64,000 nt of DNA, taken from Kocuria rosea. GTDB lineage: Bacteria; Actinomycetota; Actinomycetes; Actinomycetales; Micrococcaceae. The notes beneath the pieces are model-generated. The model was given only the letters and a program-made list of their open reading frames with translations. It searched no databases and was not told the origin of the DNA. A program made the translations under genes and the position numbers. The stretch spans positions 248,001 through 312,000 of the forward strand of contig NZ_CP035103.1 in assembly GCF_006094695.1 (NCBI RefSeq). Reading direction: 5' to 3'. The first letter of the stretch is position 1, and each line of letters starts with the position of its first letter. Positions 43,275 through 51,970 of this stretch are shown piece after piece.

Positions 43275-44150
43275 TCAGGTCCGGGTGTTCTGGCCGTGCT
43301 CGGCTGCATAGGCGGCGAAGACCTCTCCGGGGTGCTCCCCGGTGCCCACGAAGTCGTCCTTGATCTCCGACCCGAGCTGGTCCAGGGCCGAGGACAGCCG
43401 CTGGGCGCTGGACCGCACCGCCGGTTCGGACCGGGCCATGGCCGCATCGCGGAGCCGCAGCGCATACGGCAGCTGGCGGGCCAGGGATAGGTCGGGGTTG
43501 CTCTCCTGGAAGTAGAAGCCCTCGGTGTGCTGGGTGAAGTCCACGGAGATCTTCGTGAGATCCGCCTGCAGGGAATCCAGGACCCGGGAGGCGATGGCCG
43601 GCTCGACCTCCCCGATCGTCTCGGCGTAGTCGGCGTCGGCCAGGCCCTTGAGGTCCAGGGCCAGCGCCCGGCGCCGCATCAGGGGAGGATAGATCTGCGT
43701 GAACCACGTCAGCGCCGCGGTCAGCAGCGCGAACCCGGTCAAGGCCTCGAGCGGGGAAGCGACCCGGATCCACGGGTCGGTGGCCACCACGTCCCCGTAG
43801 CCCAGCGTCGACAGTGTCACCACGGAGACGTAGACGGCCTCGACCGCGTCCGGGTAGGCGGCCGGGTTGATGCCGGAGGAGTACATGAACCCGCCCGGGA
43901 TGTGCGGGTAGTAGATCAGTGCCCACCCCGCTGCTTGCAACAGGACCCAGAGGAGCACCACGGCCACCATCGCCGCCGGCCCCACGGCGGAGCCGGCCCG
44001 GTGACCGGTGGCCTTCGAGACCCTCCACACCGCGGAGAGCACCAGCCGGCTCAGACGCCCCTGGCCGCTGGGGTGTAGCAGGGTGTGGAACATGTCCATC
44101 AGCCCGGCCACGATGACCATGATCCCCAGGGCTGTCAGCAGTACGTCCAC
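43275..44150 (-). CDS. Two-TM potassium-channel-like protein
   Basis: A 291-aa protein. Membrane helices are at ~1-20, ~58-78 and ~125-150. The last pair encloses a pore loop with SVVTLSTLGYGDVVATDPW, the TxGYGD selectivity filter of K+ channels (Ion_trans_2). A soluble C-terminal region of ~130 residues (helical; FYFQESNPDLSLARQLPYAL) has no RCK motif that I can see. It is convergent with nuoN and upstream of nothing on its own strand. A role in balancing membrane potential beside a proton pump is possible but speculative. Confidence 0.82.
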   Translation of the reverse strand: MDVLLTALGIMVIVAGLMDMFHTLLHPSGQGRLSRLVLSAVWRVSKATGHRAGSAVGPAAMVAVVLLWVLLQAAGWALIYYPHIPGGFMYSSGINPAAYPDAVEAVYVSVVTLSTLGYGDVVATDPWIRVASPLEALTGFALLTAALTWFTQIYPPLMRRRALALDLKGLADADYAETIGEVEPAIASRVLDSLQADLTKISVDFTQHTEGFYFQESNPDLSLARQLPYALRLRDAAMARSEPAVRSSAQRLSSALDQLGSEIKDDFVGTGEHPGEVFAAYAAEHGQNTRT

Positions 44151-44214
44151 GATCGACCTCCGTCGTTGGTTCTTGCTCTTCCGGTCCCCGGGTCCCGGGG
44201 CGGCTCACCGGTCC

Positions 44215-45558
44215 TCAGCGCTGCTCGTGCTCGCCCTGCCGCGCGTCCTCGTCGGAGCGGTGCCGCACGGTGAACCACTGCGCCACGACGATGACCAGGG
44301 CCACCACGGCGGTGACCACCAGGGTGAACGGGTCCGACTGCGCCTTCAGCAGCACGAACGGCACGAGCACCGCGACGTCGAGGGCGATCGCGACCCACGG
44401 GATCCAGGCCCGGGCCCCGACCTCGTCCCGGAGGTGGCGGAGGATGCCGAGGTGGATGGCGATGTCCATGGCCAGGTACAGGATGGCGCCGAGGGCGGCG
44501 ATCTGGGACAGGTCGAAGAAGGCGGCCATCAGGATCGCCAGCCCGGCGGTGATGTACAGCGACTGGTGGCCTTCCTTCCCCGGCAGGCCGGGGGCCTGGC
44601 CCATGTCGCGGAGCATGTCGTAGAGCTTCGAGACCGAGAACAGGCTCGCGATCAGCCCCGACAGGGTCGCAACCACGGCGATCACCACGGTCAGCGTCAC
44701 ACCCCAGGCGCCGAACATCGGCTCGGCCGCCTCGGCCAGGGCGTAGTCCCGGGCCTCGACGATCTGCGGCACGGTCAGGCTGCCGGTGACCGCCACGGTG
44801 ATCAGCAGGTAGAGCACGGTGCACAGGGCGATGGAGATCATGATGGAGCGGCCGATGTTGCGCTCCGGCTGCTGCAGGTCGGCGCCCTGGTTGGTGATCG
44901 TGGTGAAGCCCTTGTACGCCAGGATGCACAGGGTGGTCCCGGCCAGGAAGCCCAGCCATCCTGCCTCCGGCGGGGTGCGGTCGGCCGCGGTGACCAGCCG
45001 GCCCAGGGAGGACACCCCCGCGGCGAGGATGCCCGCGACCGCCAGCACGGCGATCCCCACGATCTTGAGCGCCGCGGTCACCGTGGCGGAGCGCTCCACC
45101 CACCGGTTGCCCACCAGATTCACCAGGGCGGCGGCCGCGATGGCGACCACCGCCAGCACCGCCACCCACACGGCGGAGCCCTGCAGGCCGAAGGGGCGCA
45201 GCAGGTAGGTGCCAAAGGTGCGGCCCAGCAGGGACTCGGCCAGGATCATCGACACGTACATGAACAGGGAGAACGACCCGGCCACCACCCCGGGGCCGTA
45301 GGCGGCCTTGAGCAGCATCGCGATCCCGCCCGCGGACGGGTTGGTGGCCGAGTAGCGGATGTAGGAGTACGAGCTGAACGCCACGACCACGGCCCCGGCG
45401 AGGAACGCCCAGGGCACCCAGCCGCCGGCCAGCTCCGCGACCTGCCCCACGAGGGCGAAGATGCCCGCGCCGATCATCACCCCCGTCCCCAGGGCGACGG
45501 AACCGGTCAGGGAGAGTTTCTGCTGCGTCTGCGTGCTCTGGTCCATGAGGAAATGCAC
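44215..45558 (-). CDS. APC-superfamily amino acid/polyamine permease
   Basis: A 447-aa, ~12-TM transporter. TM1 has GSVALGTGVMIGAGIFALVG, the unwound glycine motif that binds substrate alpha-carbon groups in APC transporters, and TM6 has LCILAYKGFTTITNQGADLQ with PERNIGRSI. The C-terminus is short and charged. The substrate is not clear. The GTG at 45558 has AGGAAGG 2 nt upstream, a tight spacing; an ATG at 45546 is a possible alternative. It is downstream of the multicopper oxidase on the same strand. Confidence 0.85.
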   Translation of the reverse strand: MHFLMDQSTQTQQKLSLTGSVALGTGVMIGAGIFALVGQVAELAGGWVPWAFLAGAVVVAFSSYSYIRYSATNPSAGGIAMLLKAAYGPGVVAGSFSLFMYVSMILAESLLGRTFGTYLLRPFGLQGSAVWVAVLAVVAIAAAALVNLVGNRWVERSATVTAALKIVGIAVLAVAGILAAGVSSLGRLVTAADRTPPEAGWLGFLAGTTLCILAYKGFTTITNQGADLQQPERNIGRSIMISIALCTVLYLLITVAVTGSLTVPQIVEARDYALAEAAEPMFGAWGVTLTVVIAVVATLSGLIASLFSVSKLYDMLRDMGQAPGLPGKEGHQSLYITAGLAILMAAFFDLSQIAALGAILYLAMDIAIHLGILRHLRDEVGARAWIPWVAIALDVAVLVPFVLLKAQSDPFTLVVTAVVALVIVVAQWFTVRHRSDEDARQGEHEQR

Positions 45559-45657
45559 GTCCTTCCTGCCGGGGCGGTGAACGCCCCCGGCGGCGAGGTG
45601 GGTCGAACAGGGTCGGTGGGGTGGTCCGGACAGGTCGGTGGGCCGGGCCCACGGTGT

Positions 45658-47160
45658 TCAGCGGGCCTCGACGGTGCCCATCATGCCGAGGTCCTCGTGG
45701 TCGAGGATGTGGCAGTGGTAGACGGTGCGGCCGGCGAAGTCGTCGAAGGCCACCCGGACCGTCACCTCCCCGAAGGCCGGAACGTTGACCACGTCCTGCC
45801 ACCGCGGCCCGGAAACCTCGCGGCCCGCCTCGGCCACGACCTGCATGGGCCACACGTGCAGGTGCACCGGGTGGTCCATGGGGCTGGAGTTGGTCAGGGT
45901 CCACTCCTCCACGGTGCCCACCCGGACCCGCTGGTCGGTGCGCCCGGCGTCGAACTCCCGGCCGTCGATCGTGAAGGACATCATCTGCCCGGGACCGCGC
46001 ATGCCGCCCATCATCCCGCCCATGCCCATGCCCATGGCGAAGTCCAGGGTGCGCCGGGCCTCGACCGGCTCCTCGCGCAGGTCCCGCAGCGCCGGCCCCG
46101 CGGGCACGGGCCCGGCCGGCTCGACCGGGTCCCCGGCGACCTCCAGGGTGAGCAGCTCGACCGGACCGCCGGAGCCGGGACGCTCCCCGCCCGGGCCCGT
46201 CATGCCGTCTGACATCCCGCCCGTCATCCCGTCCATGCTGCCGCGGTCCACCGGGGTGGCCACCAGGGTGGAGGTGCCCGCCCTGGTGTCCACCAGCAGC
46301 TCCACCCGGTTGCCCGGCGCCAGGGTCACGTCGGTGACCTCGAGCGCCTCGGGCAGCCGGCCGACGTCACGGCCGGAGAGCCACAGGTCCTGCCCGTCCA
46401 GGCTCAGGCGCAGGAACCGGGACGGGCAGGCGTTGACGACCCGCCACAGTTCCCGCTCCCCGGGCGCGGCGGTGGCCACGGGGCGGACCTGACCGTTGAC
46501 CAGCACGGTCTCGCCCTCCCGGCCCGTCATCCGCTGCGGCGGGGAGGCTTCGGCCAGGTCCCCGGAGGCGTCCAGGGTGAGGTCGGAGATCACCAGCACC
46601 CGCTCCCGGGCCACCGGGACGGGGTCGGGGTCCTCGACCACGATGGCCCCGTAGAGCCCGGCGGCGAGCTGGTCGGCCACATGCCCGTGGTGGTGCGGGT
46701 GGTACCAGTAGGTGCCCGGCGGGTGGTCGTCCGGGAGGGCGAACTCGTAGTCGAAGGAGTCCCCGGGGGCGATGCTCACGAAGGGGTTGTCCCCGTTGTC
46801 CTCCGGGGAGACGTGCAGACCGTGCACGTGCAGGTTCGTCGGGTCGTCCAGGCCGTTGCTCATCGCCACCCGGAGCGTGTCGCCGGGGCGGAGGCGCAGG
46901 GTGGGCCCGGGCAGGGAGCCGTTGAACGCCTGCACGTGCGCGGTGCGCGCCCCGATCCGCACCCGGGCGGGGGCGGCCTCCAGGGCCAGGTCCAGGGCGC
47001 CGTCCCGGCTGGACAGCACCTCGGGCTGCAGCAGCTCCCGGCCGCCGCCGAGGGTCTCGCCCCCGCCGCCGGTCCACCACAGCCCGGCCCCGCCCACGGC
47101 CGCGGCGCCGGCCCCGGCCGCGCCCAGTGCCAGCAGCTGCCGGCGGGTCAGCGGGTTCAC
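45658..47160 (-). CDS. Multicopper oxidase (CueO/CopA-like), Tat-type signal
   Basis: A 500-aa exported three-domain laccase-fold oxidase, probably oxidising Cu(I) to less toxic Cu(II). The N-terminus TRRQLLALGAAGAGAAAVGG is Tat-like. All copper-site motifs are present: LHVHGLHVSP, YWYHPHHHGH, HPVHLHVWP and YHCHILDHEDLGMM with the type-1 Cys, His and axial Met. A Met-rich insert (FAMGMGMGGMMGGMRG), and SMDGMTGGMSDGM before it, match the Met-rich segments of copper-tolerance oxidases. The GTG start overlaps the SHOCT gene stop (GTGA). It belongs to the copZ-DUF305-SHOCT-MCO operon. Confidence 0.92.
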   Translation of the reverse strand: MNPLTRRQLLALGAAGAGAAAVGGAGLWWTGGGGETLGGGRELLQPEVLSSRDGALDLALEAAPARVRIGARTAHVQAFNGSLPGPTLRLRPGDTLRVAMSNGLDDPTNLHVHGLHVSPEDNGDNPFVSIAPGDSFDYEFALPDDHPPGTYWYHPHHHGHVADQLAAGLYGAIVVEDPDPVPVARERVLVISDLTLDASGDLAEASPPQRMTGREGETVLVNGQVRPVATAAPGERELWRVVNACPSRFLRLSLDGQDLWLSGRDVGRLPEALEVTDVTLAPGNRVELLVDTRAGTSTLVATPVDRGSMDGMTGGMSDGMTGPGGERPGSGGPVELLTLEVAGDPVEPAGPVPAGPALRDLREEPVEARRTLDFAMGMGMGGMMGGMRGPGQMMSFTIDGREFDAGRTDQRVRVGTVEEWTLTNSSPMDHPVHLHVWPMQVVAEAGREVSGPRWQDVVNVPAFGEVTVRVAFDDFAGRTVYHCHILDHEDLGMMGTVEAR

Positions 47161-47432
47161 CGGTCGCCCTCCTCCAGGGTCCGCAGCCGCTCCCGGAACT
47201 CCTCGGTGCTGATCTCCCCGCGCGCGTAGCGCTCCTCGAGGATCTCCCGGGACCGGCGCGGACCCGCACCCGGCGGGGGCGCGGCGGTCCCGCCCTGCCG
47301 GGTGCCGCTGCCCGGGTTCCCGGTGAGCAGCTTCACGAGCACGACGACCAGTACCACCGTGCCCACGACGAGCAGCAGCCAGAACAGCCACATCCAGCCC
47401 ATGCCCCCTCCCATGCCGTCGCCCCACATCAT
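47157..47432 (-). CDS. SHOCT-domain membrane protein
   Basis: A 91-aa protein. The N-terminus is Met/Gly/Trp-rich (MMWGDGMGGGMGWMWLFWLL), followed by one TM helix, a Pro/Gly linker and a C-terminal SHOCT domain (ILEERYARGEISTEEFRERL). SHOCT proteins are often small membrane partners in metal-resistance operons; their function is not settled. GGAGG lies 4 nt before the ATG. Confidence 0.85.
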   Translation of the reverse strand: MMWGDGMGGGMGWMWLFWLLLVVGTVVLVVVLVKLLTGNPGSGTRQGGTAAPPPGAGPRRSREILEERYARGEISTEEFRERLRTLEEGDR

Positions 47433-47508
47433 CGCGGTCCTCCTTCGATCGGTCGGTCGGCTTTTGCCGGCGGCCGCCCGTGGGCGACGACGCCGGTCAC
47501 CGGGGCGG

Positions 47509-48192
47509 TCAGGAACCGTCCGGCAGCTCCTGGAGCATCCGCTCCATCTCGGCGATCTCCGCCTCCTGGTCTGCGACCACCTGGCGGGCGAGCTCGACGG
47601 CCTGCGGGTTCTGCCCCTGCTCGATCTGCTCCTGGGCCATCTCGACCGCGCCCTCGTGGTGGACGGTCATCTGCTCCAGGTACAGCTGGGCGGCCCCGGC
47701 GCCCTGGGCGTCCTCGAGGGCGGACATGTCCTCCTCGCTCATCATCCCGCTCATGCCCGCCCCGGAGCCGTGGTCCATGCCGTCCATCTCGCCGGCGTCG
47801 GCCAGGGGCTCGGCCTCCCAGGCGGTGAGCATGTCGTTCATGCGCTCGATCTCCGGGCCCTGGGCGTCGATGACTCCCTGGGCGAAGTCGGCGACCTCGG
47901 CCGGGACGTCGTCCTTGGCCAGCAGCATCTCGCTCATCTCCACGGCCTGCTCGTGGTGCGGGAGCATCATCTGGGCGAACATCACGTCCGCGTCGTCGTG
48001 CTCGGCGGCGATCGGCTCCCCTGAGGTAGCGCCCGACGGGGTGCTCGAGGGGCTGCCGGCCCCGGTGGCGGCAGCGGTGGAGCTGGTGGTCTCGGAGGCC
48101 GCGTCAGTGTTCTGTCCGCCGCCGGTGCCGCAGCCGGCCAGGGCCAGGGCAGAGGCGAGGGCCACGGCGGTGAGGGAAGAGGCTCGGTTCAT
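47509..48192 (-). CDS. DUF305 lipoprotein 4
   Basis: A 227-aa lipoprotein: signal peptide with lipobox ALALAGCG (~residues 16-23), then a Ser/Thr/Ala linker and two DUF305 halves (MFAQMMLPHHEQAVEMSEML and YLEQMTVHHEGAVEMAQEQI). A short Met/Asp/Gly-rich stretch lies between (GEMDGMDHGSGAGMSGMMSE), resembling the MDHG repeat of the protein at 35252. Anchored outside the cell membrane, it would pass copper to or shield the multicopper oxidase. AAGGACATCCCC precedes the ATG at 48192. Confidence 0.9.
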   Translation of the reverse strand: MNRASSLTAVALASALALAGCGTGGGQNTDAASETTSSTAAATGAGSPSSTPSGATSGEPIAAEHDDADVMFAQMMLPHHEQAVEMSEMLLAKDDVPAEVADFAQGVIDAQGPEIERMNDMLTAWEAEPLADAGEMDGMDHGSGAGMSGMMSEEDMSALEDAQGAGAAQLYLEQMTVHHEGAVEMAQEQIEQGQNPQAVELARQVVADQEAEIAEMERMLQELPDGS

Positions 48193-48293
48193 GGGGATGT
48201 CCTTACGTGGGGTAGTTGGGTGGTGGTGGTCCCAGGCAGGGCCTGGAGACCGGGAGCCGGGGCCGGGTCGTGGGGGATCCGGTCCCGGCACGC

Positions 48294-48632
48294 TCAGGAA
48301 GAGGTGACCGCATATCCGGCACGCGCCACTGCGGCGCGCACGGATTGCTCTGCGACAGGGGTGGTGCTGGTCACGGTAACGGCCGAAGCCTCGCCGGCTA
48401 CGAGGTCGATTTGCACGTCAAGGACCCCCTCCAGCGCCGTGAGGGCTTCGGTGACCCGGCCGGCGCAGTGGCCGCAGGTCATGCCCTCCACCTGGTAGGT
48501 CGTGGCGGTGCCCTCCGAGGACGGCGACTGCGCCTCGAGGGCAGTCCCCGCTTCCTCGGGGACAGTGGAGGGAGCGCAGCAGGCGCAACCGGTGGCGGCC
48601 ATCGGCAGGGGGCGGCGGGGCGAGCTGGTCAT
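48294..48632 (-). CDS. copZ: HMA-domain copper chaperone, CopZ-like
   Basis: A 112-aa cytosolic protein. Residues ~44-112 form an HMA domain with the copper-binding GMTCGHCAGRVTEAL and a C-terminal AVARAGYAV. The first ~43 residues carry an additional TGCACCAPS cluster (three Cys), not part of usual CopZ, which could be a second metal site. AAGGAG precedes the ATG. A CsoR-like operator lies 55 bp upstream. First gene of the operon ending in the multicopper oxidase. Confidence 0.9.
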   Translation of the reverse strand: MTSSPRRPLPMAATGCACCAPSTVPEEAGTALEAQSPSSEGTATTYQVEGMTCGHCAGRVTEALTALEGVLDVQIDLVAGEASAVTVTSTTPVAEQSVRAAVARAGYAVTSS

Positions 48633-48686
48633 GGTGGGCTCCTTCGGATCGTGAGGGGACGGGGAACGCCCCTCGCCTCTCAGGTA

Positions 48687-48705
48687 TATACCCTGGGGGG
48701 GTATA
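48687..48705 (-). promoter_or_regulatory. CsoR-type copper operator
   Basis: TATACCCTGGGGGGGTATA: a near-palindrome with TATACCC and GGGTATA arms around a G-run, the form of known CsoR operators. It lies between the end of the kinase gene and the copZ start, so it should repress copZ-DUF305-SHOCT-MCO until Cu(I) binds CsoR. No csoR gene is present in the window. Confidence 0.8.
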
Positions 48706-48716
48706 GTGCAAGGATG

Positions 48717-49859
48717 TCAGTGAGCCTCCCGAGCGGGAGGCAGATCGGCCAGTTGGGGGGTCGGCAACTGGATGGTGAACACCGCGCCGTGTCCGGGGCC
48801 GGGGGAGGCGGCGGCCAGGGTGCCGCCGTGGGCTTCGACCAGTGCTTTGGAGATGGCCAGCCCGATCCCGGAGCCGCCGTGGTCTCGGTCCCGGGCGGTG
48901 TCCCCGCGCCAGAAGCGCTCGAACACCTGGGGCAGTTGCTCGGCACTGATGCCCTCACCGGTGTCGCTGATGCAGAGGACCACTTGGCCGGAAATCTGAT
49001 GGGTGGCGCTGACGGTGACCGTCCCACCCGCTGGGGTGTGGCGCAGGGCGTTGGTGAGCAGATTGCCCAGCACCTGCCCCATCCGCTGCCGGTCCACCTC
49101 CAGGACCCCGGTCTCGTCGTCGACGTCCACGTCGAGGGTCACGCCCTTGGCGGTGTAGGACTCCCGGTGGGCCTCGGCGGCGGTGTGCAGCAGTTCGAGC
49201 ACGGGTTGTTCTGCGCGGTCCAGGTCGATGCGTCCCTCCTCGGCGCGGGAGACGTCGGTGATGTCCTCGGCCAGCCGGGTGAGGCGTGCCAGTTGGTCGG
49301 TCATGATCTCACTGGTGGTTTCGTCCCAGTGGATGACCCCGTCCTGGAGGCCTTCGCAGTACACGGTGAGCACCGAGATCGGGGTGCGCATCTCGTGGGC
49401 CAGGTCCGAGAGCATCCGCCGGCGGGTGCCTTCGGTGCTTTGCAGGCGAGCAGCCATGGTGTTGAACGCGGTGGCCACCCCGTCCACCTCCGCCCCGGCT
49501 CCCAGGGCCGGTACCCGGGTGTCGTAGTGGCCGCGGGACATGCCTTTGGCGGCTTCGGTCAGCTTCCCGAGAGAGCCCTGGATGCGGCGGGATAACCAGA
49601 GGCTGGCGACCAGGGCGCAGATCAGGGCCGTGGCCAGGGCCACGGCCACGGTGATGAGGTTGGTGTCGCGGTAGGCCTGCTCCACGTGCAGCAACTCCGG
49701 GGAGTTCTCCGAATGCCCGGCCATGATCAAATGATTGTGGAAGATGGCCGGGCCCATCAGGGAGGCCACCACGACTGCCGCCGCCAGGGAGGCTGCGACC
49801 ACCAGCACCTGGACGGTGAAGAACCGGGTAGCCAGACTCCGCTCGCGCCGGGGACTCAC
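48717..49859 (-). CDS. Sensor histidine kinase, CopS-like, copy 2
   Basis: A 380-aa membrane kinase, the same length as the kinase at 24744. TM1 ~16-36 and TM2 ~68-89 flank a loop rich in His, Met and Glu (IFHNHLIMAGHSENSPELLH) that aligns with the loop of copy 1. HAMP follows, then H155 in DLAHEMRTPISVLTVY, and the ATPase motifs NLLTNALRHTP, DTGEGIS and GGSGIGLAIS. The GTG overlaps the regulator stop. The FHNH and AGH residues could coordinate copper directly. It is listed separately from copy 1, although specificity may be shared. Confidence 0.92.
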   Translation of the reverse strand: MSPRRERSLATRFFTVQVLVVAASLAAAVVVASLMGPAIFHNHLIMAGHSENSPELLHVEQAYRDTNLITVAVALATALICALVASLWLSRRIQGSLGKLTEAAKGMSRGHYDTRVPALGAGAEVDGVATAFNTMAARLQSTEGTRRRMLSDLAHEMRTPISVLTVYCEGLQDGVIHWDETTSEIMTDQLARLTRLAEDITDVSRAEEGRIDLDRAEQPVLELLHTAAEAHRESYTAKGVTLDVDVDDETGVLEVDRQRMGQVLGNLLTNALRHTPAGGTVTVSATHQISGQVVLCISDTGEGISAEQLPQVFERFWRGDTARDRDHGGSGIGLAISKALVEAHGGTLAAASPGPGHGAVFTIQLPTPQLADLPPAREAH

Positions 49860-50563
49860 GGTGCCACCATCCGGTAGCCGACCCCGCGGACCGTGTCGAT
49901 GAAGCCGATCGGGTCCTCCCCGAGCTTCCGGCGCAGGTGCCCGATGTGCACGTCGACGATCCGCTCGTCCCCGACCCAGGAAGGATCCCAGACGGTGTCG
50001 ATGAGCTGGCGGCGGGTGAGCGCCTGGTGCGGACGGGCCGTCAGGGCCGCCAGCAGGTCGAACTCGGTGCGGGTCAGGCCCACCGGCCGCCCACCTACCC
50101 GTGCCTGGTAGGCGGCCAGGTCCACCACTAGGTCCCCGAACACCCGGGCCGTCTCCGCCCGGGCCACGGCGGTGCGAGGCCGGCGCAGCACCGCGGCCAC
50201 CCGGGCGACGAGCTCGCGCACGCTGAAGGGCTTCGTGATGTAGTCGTCGGCCCCCGCCACCAGTCCGGCCAGCTTGTCCTCCTCGTCCCCCCGGGCGGTG
50301 AGCATCAGCACGTAGCACTCGGAGAAGCCCCGGATCCTGCGGCACACCTCGATGCCGTCCATCCCCGGCAGCCCCAGGTCCAGCACCACCACGTCGGGAG
50401 CCTGACCACGGGCGGTCTCCACGGCCTCGGGCCCGGTGTGTGCCAGGTCCACCGCATAGCCGGCGCGGGTCAGGTAGGTGGCGACCATCTGCGCCAGGGG
50501 TTTCTCATCATCGACCACCAGCACCCGCTCCGGGCGGGTGCCGGCATCGGAGCCAGAATTCAT
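49856..50563 (-). CDS. OmpR-family response regulator, CopR-like, copy 2
   Basis: A 235-aa regulator with VLVVDDEKPLAQM, D62 in VVVLDLGLPG and K in YITKPFSVREL. The winged helix ends DVHIGHLRRKLGED and DTVRGVGYRMVAP. The recognition-helix region (GDERIVDVHIGHLRRKLG) is very close to that of copy 1 (GDEHLVDVHIGRIRKKLG), so both may read the same operator. The ATG at 50563 is preferred; a long in-frame extension upstream is antisense to the BNR gene. It is divergent from the BNR lipoprotein with a CopR-like box between. Confidence 0.92.
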   Translation of the reverse strand: MNSGSDAGTRPERVLVVDDEKPLAQMVATYLTRAGYAVDLAHTGPEAVETARGQAPDVVVLDLGLPGMDGIEVCRRIRGFSECYVLMLTARGDEEDKLAGLVAGADDYITKPFSVRELVARVAAVLRRPRTAVARAETARVFGDLVVDLAAYQARVGGRPVGLTRTEFDLLAALTARPHQALTRRQLIDTVWDPSWVGDERIVDVHIGHLRRKLGEDPIGFIDTVRGVGYRMVAP

Positions 50564-50624
50564 GCCTCCAGTGTGTCCCTGCCCTGCAGGCTGATTCGAC
50601 CCAGGGGCCTTTCCTGCGGCAATC

Positions 50625-50639
50625 TTCGCCAAACCTTCA
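50625..50639 (+). promoter_or_regulatory. CopR-like box between response regulator 2 and the BNR lipoprotein
   Basis: TTCGCCAAACCTTCA, 11-bp period, in a 159-bp divergent promoter region. It would allow the regulator to control both its own gene and the BNR-DUF2933-ICMT set. Confidence 0.55.
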
Positions 50640-50722
50640 AGGAAAACGGCGCAGAGCCCCTCTACAGCCGGTCGAGAATAGTAGGTGGTCCTCGTGATGT
50701 GGTTACGAGGCGGAAAGGACCC

Positions 50723-51586
50723 ATGAACTGCTTGACCCGCAGATCCCTCCTCCTGGCCGGGTTCAGCCTGCTGGGATCCGGGGCCCTGGCGGCGTGCTCG
50801 CCGCAGGCGAACTCCACGGCTCCGGCTGCTTCCTCCAGCAGCAACAGCGCCGGAACAGCGATCACTCACGTCCATGCCATCACCCGCGACACAGCCACCG
50901 GGGTGATTCTGTTGGCCACCCATGAGGGCCTGTTCCGGTTGGCGAACAGGGAGTTGACCCAGGTGGGTCCGGTCGTGGACCTGATGGGTTTCACCCTCAC
51001 CGAGGGCCGCTACCTCGCCTCCGGCCACCCCGGGATGGGGACCGACCTGCCCGAACCGGTCGGGCTGATCGAATCCACCGACGGCGGCGAGACCTGGGAG
51101 GTGCTTTCCCGTGGCGGGGAGTCGGACTTCCACGCCCTGACCGCCAGCTCGGACACGGTCATCGGTTTCGACGGGCAGCTGCGCGCCAGCACCGACGGGC
51201 GCACCTGGGACACCCTTGAGATCCCCTCCGCCCCGGCGTCCCTGGCGATCGCCTCGGGCACGGGCACGGTCCTGGCTACCACAGAGAAGGGCGTGCTGCG
51301 CTCCATCGACGACGGGAGCACCTGGGACACCCTGGACACCCCGCAGCTGATGTCGATGGTGGCTTGGGCGGATGAGAAGACCATCGTCGGCGCCGGCATC
51401 GACGGGCGCCTGCTCACCAGCGCTGACGCCGGGGACACCTGGGTCACCAGCGAGGAGGCGATCGGGGAGATCACCGCCCTGGGGGCGAGTATCACTGCGG
51501 AGGGGACGGTGGAGACACTGCTGGTGGCCGATTCGGCCGTCCTGCGCACCACCGACGGCGGCAAGACCACCGAAGCGCTGCTGTAA
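50723..51586 (+). CDS. BNR-repeat (F510_1955-like) lipoprotein
   Basis: A 287-aa lipoprotein (lipobox ALAACS, ~residues 19-24; preceded by TRRSLLLAGFSLLGSG). The mature part is a beta-propeller with Asp-box/BNR repeats: STDGGETWEVL, STDGRTWDTL, SIDDGSTWDTL, SADAGDTWVTS and TTDGGKTTEAL. Such propellers occur in actinobacterial copper and heavy-metal islands. The name glycosidase is inherited and not supported; a binding or scaffold role is more likely. GGAAAGGACCC precedes the ATG. Confidence 0.85.
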   Translation: MNCLTRRSLLLAGFSLLGSGALAACSPQANSTAPAASSSSNSAGTAITHVHAITRDTATGVILLATHEGLFRLANRELTQVGPVVDLMGFTLTEGRYLASGHPGMGTDLPEPVGLIESTDGGETWEVLSRGGESDFHALTASSDTVIGFDGQLRASTDGRTWDTLEIPSAPASLAIASGTGTVLATTEKGVLRSIDDGSTWDTLDTPQLMSMVAWADEKTIVGAGIDGRLLTSADAGDTWVTSEEAIGEITALGASITAEGTVETLLVADSAVLRTTDGGKTTEALL

Positions 51587-51685
51587 CGACACAGGCGAAC
51601 CAGCCGGACCCGTGGGTTCCTCCGTACTCACTGCACCGGTGGTGGACCGGCAGGTTCTTGAGATAGTGACCAGGCAGGAAGTCCG

Positions 51686-51970
51686 ATGAGCGACAGTCCG
51701 CACCCATCACCCACCCGGGGCCGCTCCCGCCCGGGCTCCCCGGTTCGTCTCGGCATCCTGGTGGTGGTCCTTGCCATCGTGATCTATTTGCTCACCGCCC
51801 ACTGGCTGCACGTGGCCGATGCCCTGCCGTATGTGTTCGTGGCCGCCATGTTGGTGATGCACCTGTTCGGCCACGGCGGCCACGGCGGCCACGGCGGCCA
51901 CGGTGGCCATGGTGGCCACGGTGGCCACGGCGGTGACCTCCAGGAGGGAGGAGCCGGTGATGTCCGGTGA
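51686..51970 (+). CDS. DUF2933-like small membrane protein with His-Gly tail
   Basis: A 94-aa protein with two short TM segments (LGILVVVLAIVIYLLTAHWL; ALPYVFVAAMLVMHLFGHGG) and a C-terminal run of Gly-His-Gly repeats encoded by a 9-bp repeat (GGCCACGGC-like, 51871-51931). DUF2933 proteins accompany metal-resistance genes, and the His run could bind Cu or Ag. The stop lies inside the start of the next gene. Confidence 0.82.
   Translation: MSDSPHPSPTRGRSRPGSPVRLGILVVVLAIVIYLLTAHWLHVADALPYVFVAAMLVMHLFGHGGHGGHGGHGGHGGHGGHGGDLQEGGAGDVR

Noticed and set aside
45638..45652. GTGGGCCGGGCCCAC as terminator of the multicopper oxidase
   Set aside because: A perfect palindrome with a 1-nt centre cannot form a usual hairpin with a loop, and no tail follows. 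A chance GC palindrome is more likely.
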